Origin: CAIQJJ01 sp049325275
GTDB taxonomy: Bacteria > Chloroflexota > Anaerolineae > Anaerolineales > UBA4823
DNA: 64,000 nt
Reading direction: 5' to 3'
Assembly: GCA_049325275.1 (NCBI GenBank)
Contig: JBMOLU010000081.1
Span: forward strand, 1 to 64,000
A model generated the notes under the pieces. The model ran no database searches. It had not been told where the DNA came from and saw only the letters and a list, made by a program, of their open reading frames with translations. Position 1 is the first letter of the stretch; each line of letters starts with the position of its first letter. The position numbers and the translations under genes were made by a program. Below are positions 38,141 to 47,002 of the stretch, one piece after another.

Positions 38141-40600
38141 ATGAATAACCCAACGATACTTACCCAAATGACCCTGGAAGAGAAAATCGCCCTGTGCTCC
38201 GGCGCCGATTTCTTCAGCACCAAAGCCTTCGAAAAACACGGCATTCCTGCCATCACCCTGGCTGACGGCCCCCATGGCTTGCGCAAACCGGTTGCCGTGG
38301 CCGATCACTTGGGCATCAACAACAGCCTGCCAGCCACCTGTTTTCCCACCGCCAGCCTGGCCGGCTGCTCGTGGGATCGCGACCTGCTGCACGAAATGGG
38401 CGCTGCCATCGGCGAGGAAGCGCTGCAAGAACGGGTTGCCGTGGTGCTGGGGCCGGGCGTCAACATCAAGCGCAACCCTTTATGCGGCAGGAATTTTGAG
38501 TACTTCTCGGAAGACCCCTATCTGGCCGGTGAAATGGCCACCGCCTGGATCGAAGGACTGCAAAGCAAGGGCGTGGGCGCATCCTTGAAGCACTTTGCCG
38601 GCAATAACCAGGAAAGCGAGCGTATGTCCTCGGACAGCCTGATCGACGAACGGGCGCTGCGCGAAATCTACCTGGCAGCCTTCGAAACGGCCGTCAAAAG
38701 CGCCAAACCGGCCACGGTGATGTGCGCTTACAACAAGCTAAACGGTGTCTATTGCAGCGATCACGTCCATCTGCTGCGGGAAATTTTGCGCGAGGAGTGG
38801 GGCTTCGCGGGGGTCATCGTAACCGACTGGGGCGCCCTGAACGACCGTATAGCGGCCTTCGAAGCGGGTCTGGACCTGGAAATGCCCGCCAGCAATGGCT
38901 ACTTCGACGAAGCGGTGATCGCCGCGGTCCGCAGCGGGCAGCTTGCCGAGGCGCGCATCGACGAAAGCGCGGCCCGGCTGCTGACGCTGATTGTTGCGGG
39001 TGCCCAAAACCGCCAGGTCGGCTGCCGGTACGACGTAGATGCCCATCACCGGTTGGCTCAAAAAATCGCTTCGAATTCTGCCGTCCTGCTCAAAAACGAA
39101 GACGGGCTGCTGCCCATTCGAAAGAACCAAAAAATCGCCTTGATCGGCGCACTGGCCAAAGAGCCGCGCTACCAGGGAGCCGGCAGTTCGCATATCGTCC
39201 CCACCCGGCTGTCCAGTACCCTGGATGGCTTCGACGAGCAGGGTTTCGATTACGTTTACTATCCGGGGTATGCGCTCCAAGGCCCTGGCGATAGCGGCCT
39301 GCTTGCCGAAGCCGTCGCCGGCGCGCAGCAAAGCGACATCGCCGTGGTTTTTGCCGGCCTGCCCGAAGCGTATGAATCGGAAGGGTTCGACCGCACCAGC
39401 CTGGCAATGCCCGACAGCCACAATGCGCTGATCGCCCGCGTAGCCGCCGCCAACCCGAACACGGTGGTGGTCTTGGCCGGCGGCGCCCCGGTCGAAATGC
39501 CCTGGCTGCCGCAGGTCAAGGCCGTGCTGCACATGTACCTTGCCGGCCAGGCCGGCGGGCTTGCAGCGGCCGAACTGCTGGCAGGGGCGGCCAATCCGAG
39601 CGGAAAGCTGGCCGAGAGTTACCCGCTGCGCTACGATGACGTCCCGTCGGCGGGATTCTATGAAAGTGGGGGCAAGCAGGCCCAGTACCGTGAAGGGCTT
39701 TACGTCGGATACCGCTACTACGACAAGGCTAAAAAAGCCGTCTGTTTTCCTTTCGGTCACGGCTTGTCTTACACATCTTTCGACTATAGCGATCTGGCGC
39801 TTTCTCACACAGAACTGCAAGCGCCTTATACCCTGCACGTCTCGCTGACGATCAAAAACACGGGTGCCGTGGACGGCGCGGAAGTCGTGCAGGTTTACGT
39901 CGGCGATTCGCAGCCAGACGCCATCTGCCCGGAAAAGGAACTGAAACAATTCACCAAAGTGTTTCTCAAAGCCGGCCAGGCCACACGCATCCGCTTCTCA
40001 TTGGGCTTCCGGTCTTTTGCGCACTACGACACGACAGCAAAAGGCTGGACCGTCCAGCACGGCGATTACCACATTTCTGTGGGCGCTTCCAGCGGTGATA
40101 TCCGCCTGCAAGCTACGCTCAAACTCCACGGCGCGCCTGCGCAGCCGGCAACGCAAAAAATTTCCCGCTGGTATTTCCAGCCGGCAGGCAAACCCACCGA
40201 GCAAGACTTCGTCTCACTCCTGGGCAAAAACATCGCGCCTGTCGAAGCATGGCGCAAGGGCGCATACACGTTGAGTTGCTCGCTTCAAGATATGAAAAGC
40301 AGTTTCATCGTCCGGAAGATCATCCAGGGGGTCGAGAAGATGATCGGAAAAAGCACCGGTGGGGTGGATTACCGCAACCCCACCTTCAACATGATGATGT
40401 CGAGTTCCACCAACACCCCCCTAAAAAATCTCTGCCAACTCAGCCCAGAGCGCATGCCCAGGCACATCGCCATGGGAATCGTCCATCTGGCAAATGGCAG
40501 GTTTTTTCAGGGGATTTTCACCATGGTAAAAAGACAAGGCTCTCCCGGCTTCGCCGTGAAAGGGATTCTTCGGCGCAACCCGGAAGACCCAAAAATATAA
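38141..40600 (+). CDS. GH3 beta-glucosidase
   Basis: 819 residues. The (alpha/beta)8 domain has ITLADGPHGLRKP, NIKRNPLCGRNFEYFSEDPY, SLKHFAGNNQESERM and the nucleophile region GVIVTDWGALNDR with D229. The alpha/beta sandwich follows (IALIGALAKEPRYQGAGSSH) and a fibronectin-III-like domain (VSLTIKNTGAVDGAEVVQVY). No signal peptide, so it should act in the cytoplasm on imported oligosaccharides. The C-terminal ~100 residues are unusual and end in GSPGFAVKGILRRNP, which is encoded by interspersed repeat 2. No ribosome site is visible before the ATG. First of three genes for beta-glucan breakdown. Confidence 0.92.
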   Translation: MNNPTILTQMTLEEKIALCSGADFFSTKAFEKHGIPAITLADGPHGLRKPVAVADHLGINNSLPATCFPTASLAGCSWDRDLLHEMGAAIGEEALQERVAVVLGPGVNIKRNPLCGRNFEYFSEDPYLAGEMATAWIEGLQSKGVGASLKHFAGNNQESERMSSDSLIDERALREIYLAAFETAVKSAKPATVMCAYNKLNGVYCSDHVHLLREILREEWGFAGVIVTDWGALNDRIAAFEAGLDLEMPASNGYFDEAVIAAVRSGQLAEARIDESAARLLTLIVAGAQNRQVGCRYDVDAHHRLAQKIASNSAVLLKNEDGLLPIRKNQKIALIGALAKEPRYQGAGSSHIVPTRLSSTLDGFDEQGFDYVYYPGYALQGPGDSGLLAEAVAGAQQSDIAVVFAGLPEAYESEGFDRTSLAMPDSHNALIARVAAANPNTVVVLAGGAPVEMPWLPQVKAVLHMYLAGQAGGLAAAELLAGAANPSGKLAESYPLRYDDVPSAGFYESGGKQAQYREGLYVGYRYYDKAKKAVCFPFGHGLSYTSFDYSDLALSHTELQAPYTLHVSLTIKNTGAVDGAEVVQVYVGDSQPDAICPEKELKQFTKVFLKAGQATRIRFSLGFRSFAHYDTTAKGWTVQHGDYHISVGASSGDIRLQATLKLHGAPAQPATQKISRWYFQPAGKPTEQDFVSLLGKNIAPVEAWRKGAYTLSCSLQDMKSSFIVRKIIQGVEKMIGKSTGGVDYRNPTFNMMMSSSTNTPLKNLCQLSPERMPRHIAMGIVHLANGRFFQGIFTMVKRQGSPGFAVKGILRRNPEDPKI
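40538..40564 (+). repeat. Interspersed repeat 2, copy 3, inside the GH3 coding region
   Basis: GGCTCTCCCGGCTTCGCCGT plus GAAAGG matches the first half of copy 1 (6709–6735). It is read in frame as the last part of the GH3 enzyme. Confidence 0.7.
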
Positions 40601-40621
40601 ATGGTAGCAAGGGAGTATTGA

Positions 40622-42664
40622 ATGATGAGTACGCAACTGATCGTTGACCTTTCTATTTCCACCGGCCCCATCCGACATGGCGCGTCCGGTTTTCTGTATG
40701 GCCTGGGCAAGGAAGAAGTCCCCAGCGCAAACGTACTGGCGCCGCTCAACCCGCAGGTAGCCGCACAAAAACCCGAGGGCGGCCAGCAGCATCCCAACGG
40801 CGACGCCCTTAACGTCGCCGAAACGTACAACGCCGCCGATGGCCGCGAGATCGAAATCTACCTTCAAGACGTTTATGCCCAATGGCCTTACGAGGAAACC
40901 GGCCTGGCAGATTACCTAAACGAGATCACACGTCTCGTCCAGCAGGTGGAAGCCAGTCCCATCCGCAGCTTCTTCGCCTATGTCCCCTTCAATGAACCGG
41001 ACCAAATCTGGTACAACAAAACGGACAAAAAGCAGGCCTTTTTCGATGACTGGCGGACAGTCTTTCACCAGATCAAATCGCTGGCGCCGGAGGCGCGCCT
41101 CGTCGGGCCTAACTTTGCCGCCTACGACGGCGCAGTCTACCGTGAGTTCATGACTTTCGCCCAACAGAACGACTGCCTGCCCGAGGTGATCTCATGGCAC
41201 GAACTGAACGATGACTTCTTCACAGGGTGGTACGAACGCTATGAAGATTTCCGCCGCATCGAAAAGGACCTGGGACTGCCGCCGCATGAGGTTTGCATCA
41301 ACGAATATGGCCGCATGCAAGGCGACCTGGGCGTTCCCGGGCGCCTGATCCAGTGGATGGTGCGTTTCGAAAACAGCAAAGTGGACGCCTGTCTGGCATA
41401 TTGGACGGACGCCGGTTCGCTGAACAACCTGGTCACGCGCGACCATTACAATCGCGCGACCGGCGCCTGGTGGTTGTACCGCTGGTACGGCGGCATGACC
41501 GGAAACACAGTGCAGGTCACGCCGCCAGAACCACAGGCCGAAGGGCTGCAAGGCCTGGCGACGCTCGACCGGTCCAAAAAGCAGGTACGTGTCCTGCTGG
41601 GCGGGCATACAGGCGATGTGGAAGTGATCATAGCCGGTTTCGAGGCGGCGCCCGAGCTTGGCAACCTGGTGCACGCCGCCGTGTGGGTGACCGAGTGCAC
41701 CGGATTGGAACCATCCGATGACCCAGCGCCCATCCTGGAAGGTGAGTTTGCACTTACCGATGGGCAAATCAATCTACCGCTAAAAAACCTGACCAACACG
41801 GCCGCCTATCAAATCATCATCACCCCCAGCAAGACGGCGCCGTACTTGAGTCCACACCGCTACCCGGCCGAATACGCCGATCTTTCAGGCCGTGCGCAAG
41901 TCGTCTACGCCGGTAGCGCCTCGGTCGAATGCAGCTTCGGCTGCCGGACGAGTTTCGTGGTTACGGCGCCCACCAATGGCTTCTATGAAGTCAAATTGAA
42001 CTACGCCGCCTGCCTGGCAGACAGCAGCGCAACACGCTGCAAGCTGCGCCTGGAGCTAAACGGGGCGTACCTGACCGACATTTCGATGCCCGCCACAGCC
42101 ACTTCAGAAACGTGGAATACTTGGACGATGCATGTATTCCTGACGGCCGGGATCAACCGTATCGTCTTCGAGGCGATCACCGGTGACGAAATCCGGCTCG
42201 TCTCGCTGGACATCAGCCCGGGAACGGGCCTGCTGCTGGCATACGAAGCCGAATCGTCGGCCAACGTGCTCGGCGGGAAAGCCGCCATCGTCGACGACCC
42301 CGCCGCTTCGGGGGGCAAATATGTGCACGGGCTGGGCGATGGAGAAGCCAACTTCCTGACGTTCGAGGGTGTCCACGTTCCCCAAAGTGGGCTGTACCGC
42401 CTGGTCGTGCACTTTGCCAATGCGGAGTTTCGCGGAGAGCACGGTTACAACAGCCAGGTCGTCGATCAATATGCCGACGTACAGGTCAACGATGAAATCT
42501 CGCAACGTTACTACTTCCGCAACACTTTCGCCTGGGATAACTACCAGAGCCGGGTAATCGATGTCTGCTTGCAGGAAGGCAACAACCGGATCAGGTTCTT
42601 CGCCGGCGAACCGGGGTGTGCGGCCCCTCATATCGACAAGATCGAGATCGCCGCACCTTTTTGA
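40622..42664 (+). CDS. GH-A-clan glycoside hydrolase with two CBM6/35-like modules
   Basis: 680 residues; GGGAG six bases before ATG 40622. The N-terminal ~300 residues form a TIM-barrel enzyme of clan GH-A: FAYVPFNEPDQIWYN contains the likely acid/base E125 and VCINEYGRMQGD the nucleophile E228, most like GH39-type enzymes. Two lectin-like modules follow (~430–540 and ~545–680, the second opening YEAESSANVLGGKA with ASGGKYVHGLGDG), typical of CBM35/CBM6. No signal peptide is visible, odd for a CBM-bearing protein. It follows the GH3 gene by 21 bp and shares its message. Substrate is probably a beta-linked glycan, inferred from context. Confidence 0.75.
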   Translation: MMSTQLIVDLSISTGPIRHGASGFLYGLGKEEVPSANVLAPLNPQVAAQKPEGGQQHPNGDALNVAETYNAADGREIEIYLQDVYAQWPYEETGLADYLNEITRLVQQVEASPIRSFFAYVPFNEPDQIWYNKTDKKQAFFDDWRTVFHQIKSLAPEARLVGPNFAAYDGAVYREFMTFAQQNDCLPEVISWHELNDDFFTGWYERYEDFRRIEKDLGLPPHEVCINEYGRMQGDLGVPGRLIQWMVRFENSKVDACLAYWTDAGSLNNLVTRDHYNRATGAWWLYRWYGGMTGNTVQVTPPEPQAEGLQGLATLDRSKKQVRVLLGGHTGDVEVIIAGFEAAPELGNLVHAAVWVTECTGLEPSDDPAPILEGEFALTDGQINLPLKNLTNTAAYQIIITPSKTAPYLSPHRYPAEYADLSGRAQVVYAGSASVECSFGCRTSFVVTAPTNGFYEVKLNYAACLADSSATRCKLRLELNGAYLTDISMPATATSETWNTWTMHVFLTAGINRIVFEAITGDEIRLVSLDISPGTGLLLAYEAESSANVLGGKAAIVDDPAASGGKYVHGLGDGEANFLTFEGVHVPQSGLYRLVVHFANAEFRGEHGYNSQVVDQYADVQVNDEISQRYYFRNTFAWDNYQSRVIDVCLQEGNNRIRFFAGEPGCAAPHIDKIEIAAPF

Positions 42665-42852
42665 AGCGGGCAGCATGCCTGCCAACTGCGCTTTTGGTTG
42701 CATTCGAGGCCAGATGCGCCCAGGCAGAGCGGAGTCTGGATGGAGTTTGATCGGAGTCAAGACAGCCTTTTCTTTCCTCATATATAACAAACCGCCGGTG
42801 AACTTCATTTTTTGGCGCCCGGCGCCCACTTCCGAAAGAAAAGGAGCAACGT

Positions 42853-44508
42853 ATGAATCATTACCGTCTTCGCCAAATCATTCCATTGCTGGGACTCCTC
42901 GCACTCCTGCTCGCAAGCCGGACCGCCACCCCGGCGCACGCCCAGGCCGCCAGCTGCCAGGTGACCTACACAGCAAATCAATGGAACACCGGCTTCACCG
43001 CAGATGTAAAAATCACCAATAATACCGCTGCGGCCATCCAAGGCTGGACTCTCACCTGGACCTTTGCCAACGGCCAGCAGGTAACCGGCGCCTGGAACGC
43101 CACACTGAGCCAAAGCGGCGCCGCCGTCACAGCCAGCAGCCCTGCCGGGCACTGGAATGGTACGATCGCGGCCAATGGCGGCTCGGTCAGCTTCGGGTTC
43201 CAGGCCACCCACCTAGGAACCAACACCACCCCCACCGATTTTGCCGTCAACGGCATCGCCTGCAACACACCCCACGAAGCGACCCACACCCCCACGTCTA
43301 CCCGTACGGTTCCTGTGAACACACCCACCAGCACCCATACGATTCCTGCAAACACGCCGACCGCCACCACACCGCTGGATACACCCACCAGCACAGCGAC
43401 AAGCCATACGCCGGGTACCTGCCAGGTGGTCTACAGCGCCAACCAGTGGGGAAATGGGTTCACCGCGGAGATCAAGATCACCAACCATGCCAGTACGGTC
43501 ATCAGCGGCTGGTCACTCACCTGGCGCTACGAAAACGGCCAGCAAGTGACCAGCGCCTGGAATGCCACATTGAGCCAAAGCGGCACGGAAGTCACCGCCA
43601 GCAACCCTGCCAGCCACTGGAACGGCACCATCGCGGCCCATGGCGGTTCGGTTTCCTTTGGCATCCAGGGAACGCACACGGGCGTCAACCTCCCGCCGGC
43701 TGGCTTTGCATTGAACGGTGTCGCCTGCGGCGGCAATCCATCTGCGACCCACACGCCCACCAGTACAGGCCCTACCGACGTGCCCACGCACACCAACACG
43801 CCGGCCATAACCGCAACCCACACCCCAACCCCCAGCGCCACACCTACGGGTGGTTTCTACGACGATCTTAACCAGTACAACACCGGCATGTGGACCAAAG
43901 CCGATGGCTGGACCAATGGCGACCCCTTCAACGCAGGCTGGCGCGCCGATCACATCAGCTTTGCGAACGGCATCATGACGATCACGCTGGACAATCGAAC
44001 CTGCCCATCAGGTTGCTCGAATCGCCCCTATGCATCCGGCGAGTACCGCCGGAATGTCATGACCACTCACGGCCTCTATGAAGTTCGCCTCAAAGCCGCC
44101 AAAGGCAGCGGCATCGTCGGTGGATCGTTCTTCGTCTACACCGGCCCATCGGACAACCAGCCCTGGGATGAAATCGACATCGAAATCCTGGGCAAAGATA
44201 CGACCAAAATGCAGACCAATTACTTCACCAACGGGGTAGGCGGGCACGAGACCATGATCGATTTGGGTTTCGATGCGGCCGACGACTTCCATACATACGG
44301 TTTCGAGTTCCGCCCGGGCTACATCAAGTGGTACGTCGATGGTGTCTTGGTGCATACTGAAACAGGCACACGTGGCCCCCTGCCGACCCATCCCATGAAG
44401 CTCATGATGAACTTCTGGCCGGGCATCGGTGTAGATAGCTGGCTTGGCCCATTCAACTACACCGGCCCACTGTACCAACAAGTCGATTGGATCCGGTATA
44501 CCCCGTAA
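42853..44508 (+). CDS. Secreted CBM2–CBM2–GH16 beta-glucanase
   Basis: 551 residues with a signal peptide (LLGLLALLLASRTATPAHA). Two CBM2 modules (~35–137 and ~190–295) each have the CQVxYxANQWxxGFTA… start, SxWNATLSQSG and a final Cys; they are near copies, so the module was duplicated. Thr/Pro linkers (TPTSTRTVPVNTPTSTHT) separate them from the GH16 catalytic domain (~335–551), with active site WDEIDIEILGKD: nucleophile E440, D442 and acid/base E444. YFTNGVGGHETMIDLGFDAA and the WYVDGVLVHT strand fit lichenase/laminarinase types. It should cut beta-1,3(-1,4)-glucans outside the cell for the GH3 enzyme. Confidence 0.93.
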   Translation: MNHYRLRQIIPLLGLLALLLASRTATPAHAQAASCQVTYTANQWNTGFTADVKITNNTAAAIQGWTLTWTFANGQQVTGAWNATLSQSGAAVTASSPAGHWNGTIAANGGSVSFGFQATHLGTNTTPTDFAVNGIACNTPHEATHTPTSTRTVPVNTPTSTHTIPANTPTATTPLDTPTSTATSHTPGTCQVVYSANQWGNGFTAEIKITNHASTVISGWSLTWRYENGQQVTSAWNATLSQSGTEVTASNPASHWNGTIAAHGGSVSFGIQGTHTGVNLPPAGFALNGVACGGNPSATHTPTSTGPTDVPTHTNTPAITATHTPTPSATPTGGFYDDLNQYNTGMWTKADGWTNGDPFNAGWRADHISFANGIMTITLDNRTCPSGCSNRPYASGEYRRNVMTTHGLYEVRLKAAKGSGIVGGSFFVYTGPSDNQPWDEIDIEILGKDTTKMQTNYFTNGVGGHETMIDLGFDAADDFHTYGFEFRPGYIKWYVDGVLVHTETGTRGPLPTHPMKLMMNFWPGIGVDSWLGPFNYTGPLYQQVDWIRYTP

Positions 44509-44548
44509 GCGATTAAGCAGTACGGAACAAAGCAATCTCGTTCACCGC

Positions 44549-44583
44549 AGAACGGGGGCAGGCGACAGGCCTGCCCCCGTTCT
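44549..44583. terminator. Strong hairpin between convergent genes
   Basis: A perfect 15-bp stem, AGAACGGGGGCAGGC (44549–44563) with GCCTGCCCCCGTTCT (44569–44583), around a 5-base loop. It overlaps the stop codon of the minus-strand STAND gene and lies 40 bp after the GH16 stop. There is no long T run, but position and strength suit a two-way terminator. Confidence 0.75.
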
Positions 44584-47002
44584 AGATCAGCTGCCGGAAA
44601 CAATCCCGGTTATAGGCGATGGCGGTCGGGTCACCCGATTGATCGAAAAGCCGTTGCGCGCTTTCGAAGCGCTGCCGGGCCAGCGCAAAGTCAGATCGCC
44701 GGATAGCGAGACGGCCCAACCAGTTCAGCGCCCAACCTTCGCCGGTACGGTCGCCAATTTCGTGCGCCAGCGCCAGGCTATCTTCGAATAATTGCTGCGC
44801 CTGCTCGAAGCGGCCCTGCTTCCAACGGACGGCAGCAAGCTCCCGCAAGATTTCACTGATGCGCTGCTTGGCCCCAAACTGGCGCGAGATTTCCAGGCTT
44901 TCCGTCAGCACGCCCAATGCAAACTCGTCGTCGTCGTCGTCCAGCGCCAGCAGGCCGGCGTGGCGCAAAACGGCGGCGATGGCCCACAGGTAGCCCATGC
45001 GCCGAAAGATCGCCAGGCTTTCTTGCAGCGTTTGCCGGCTGCGGCCAAGTTCACCCCGAAACCACTGCCCTCTGGCGAGGTGATCGAGCGCCCAGGCGAT
45101 CTCCTCCTGGTCGCCGATCTGGCGTAGAATGCCAAGGCTTTCCTCGACCAGGGCAATACCCTCTTCGATATTGCCGAAACGATAGTTCCCCTCGGCAACA
45201 CTCTGCAACAAACGGGCAGTGAGTGCGAGATCGTGATTCTCCCTGGCCAGCGCCAGCCCCTCCTGGGCCAGCGCCAGCGCACGTGCATAGTCTCCTTGGT
45301 GAGCGGCGAGCCAACTGGCCCCCCATAAAGTCTTGGCGCGACCTGTACTTCTCAGAGTTGCGCCCTGCGCTAACGCCCGATCCATCCACAGGCGAGTTTC
45401 GCTCCAGATATTGAGCATATCCCAAAAACGCCACAGCGCCCCCAGCAAAGTGAAGGCCATCTCAGTCTCGTGACGATCGAGCAGAAATTGCAGCGCAAGT
45501 TGCAGGTTCTCATGCTCCTGGCGAACGATCCCCAACCAATGCGGTTGATCGGGTCCCCCAATGGATGCTTCGGCGCGCCTCGTAAGCTCGATATAGTAGC
45601 CGGCATGGCGGTTTGAGACCGCCTCTCTTTCGCTGGCATCGAGCTGCTGTAAAGCATACTCCCGTACGGCCTGCAACATCTGGTAGCGCGTGCTGCCGTC
45701 GCCTTGGGGAACATAGCGAACGAGGCTTTTGTCGGCAAGCGCATCCAGCACGGCCTGTGCCTCGGTACACCGGCAAACCTGGCGGGCGGCATCCAGGCTC
45801 CATTCCCGCCCGAATACGGCGAGCCGGCAAAAGAGCGCCTTTTCGGCGTCCGCAAGAAGTTGATAGCTCCAGTGAATGGTATCCCACAGTGTCTTCTGGC
45901 GAGGGGGACGGTTGTAATCCGGACTACCGAGCGTTTTCAGGCCAATATCCAGCGGAGGCAAGGCCTGCCCGGGGGCCAGCCACTTGATCTGTGCTGCGGC
46001 CAGTTCGAGGGCGAGCGGAAGGCCGTCCAGTTGGTGGCAAATGCGCAGGACGGCATCCTGGTTTGCCTCACCTAGCGAAAAGTCCGGGTGAAGCGCCTGG
46101 ACACGCTGGACAAACAGCTCGACGGCCGGCCAGGTCCGGAGCTGGTGAAGCGGCGGCGGGTTTTCCGGATCGGGCAGGGGCAACTCGTGAAGTATGAAAC
46201 GGCGTTCACCATATTGGTGCAGCGCTTCACGGCTGGTGACGACAACCTTAAGTTGGCTGGCAGCCAGGAGCAGCTCCGTTACCAGGCTGCCGGCTTCAAC
46301 CAACTGTTCGAAGTTATCGAGCACGAGCAGAATCTGGCGTTCGCACAAGTAGGCCTTGCATGCATCTAGCAGCGAGCCGGCGCGGCTGGTCTCGATATTC
46401 AACAAGCGGGCAACCTGAGGAATGAAGCGCGCCGGATCGGTAACCGTCTCGAGTGGAACAAAAAATATCCCATCACGAAAGGCGTCAAGCAGGTGGGCCG
46501 CAGCGGCAAGCGCGAGACGCGTCTTCCCCACACCGCCAGGCCCCGTCAACGTTAACAGACGCGTATCAGGATGCCGGATGAGGGTAACGATGGTATCCAC
46601 CGTCTCGTCTGCACCGACCAGGGAAGTCAGCGAGGCCGGAAGATTGTTCGGCGGCGGAAGCGGCGGTGCCGCAAGAACCCAGCCGTTAAGATATTGACAT
46701 AAAGCCCGGATCAACGCACTCAGCCGGCTGAAGTAAGCGCTCTGGCCCACATGCAGTTTTCCGGCATAAAACACCGGAGACGCATCGGGATGCGCCAGGA
46801 TCAACTCGAGCAACTCCATCTGCACAGGGGAAAGCGCAGCCTCGCGCAGACCTTCACATACTGCCTTAACGCCCCCGCGCGCCGCCAGCCAGTGCTGCCA
46901 GGGTCCGCTTTGAATCAACGTCCGTGGACAGCGGCGCATGGCAAGCAGCGCTTTGACATGTTTTTCGTCCCAAATACCGTTCACGGGCGGCTCCTGCGGC
47001 AT
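44582..47002 (-). CDS. STAND/NB-ARC-type ATPase with C-terminal TPR repeats
   Basis: 806 residues. After a ~125-residue helical N terminus of unknown kind, the ATPase module has Walker A LTGPGGVGKTRLALAA, Walker B ILLVLDNFEQLVEAG, VVVTSREALHQYGERR (sensor Arg), LDGLPLALELAAAQIKWL (GxP motif) and a winged-helix-like part. From ~500 on come TPR-like repeats (ALALAQEGLALARENHDLAL, GWALNWLGRLAIRRSDFALA). This is the layout of signal-transducing or LuxR/AfsR-like ATPases, but no DNA-binding domain is evident. The ATG (47002) overlaps the recJ stop as TGATG, so it is translationally coupled to DNA repair genes. Confidence 0.85.
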   Translation of the reverse strand: MPQEPPVNGIWDEKHVKALLAMRRCPRTLIQSGPWQHWLAARGGVKAVCEGLREAALSPVQMELLELILAHPDASPVFYAGKLHVGQSAYFSRLSALIRALCQYLNGWVLAAPPLPPPNNLPASLTSLVGADETVDTIVTLIRHPDTRLLTLTGPGGVGKTRLALAAAAHLLDAFRDGIFFVPLETVTDPARFIPQVARLLNIETSRAGSLLDACKAYLCERQILLVLDNFEQLVEAGSLVTELLLAASQLKVVVTSREALHQYGERRFILHELPLPDPENPPPLHQLRTWPAVELFVQRVQALHPDFSLGEANQDAVLRICHQLDGLPLALELAAAQIKWLAPGQALPPLDIGLKTLGSPDYNRPPRQKTLWDTIHWSYQLLADAEKALFCRLAVFGREWSLDAARQVCRCTEAQAVLDALADKSLVRYVPQGDGSTRYQMLQAVREYALQQLDASEREAVSNRHAGYYIELTRRAEASIGGPDQPHWLGIVRQEHENLQLALQFLLDRHETEMAFTLLGALWRFWDMLNIWSETRLWMDRALAQGATLRSTGRAKTLWGASWLAAHQGDYARALALAQEGLALARENHDLALTARLLQSVAEGNYRFGNIEEGIALVEESLGILRQIGDQEEIAWALDHLARGQWFRGELGRSRQTLQESLAIFRRMGYLWAIAAVLRHAGLLALDDDDDEFALGVLTESLEISRQFGAKQRISEILRELAAVRWKQGRFEQAQQLFEDSLALAHEIGDRTGEGWALNWLGRLAIRRSDFALARQRFESAQRLFDQSGDPTAIAYNRDCFRQLI

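Noticed and set aside
38738..39949. 403-codon minus-strand frame opposite the GH3 gene
   Set aside because: It is the mirror of a GC-rich coding region; the GH3 frame has all family motifs.
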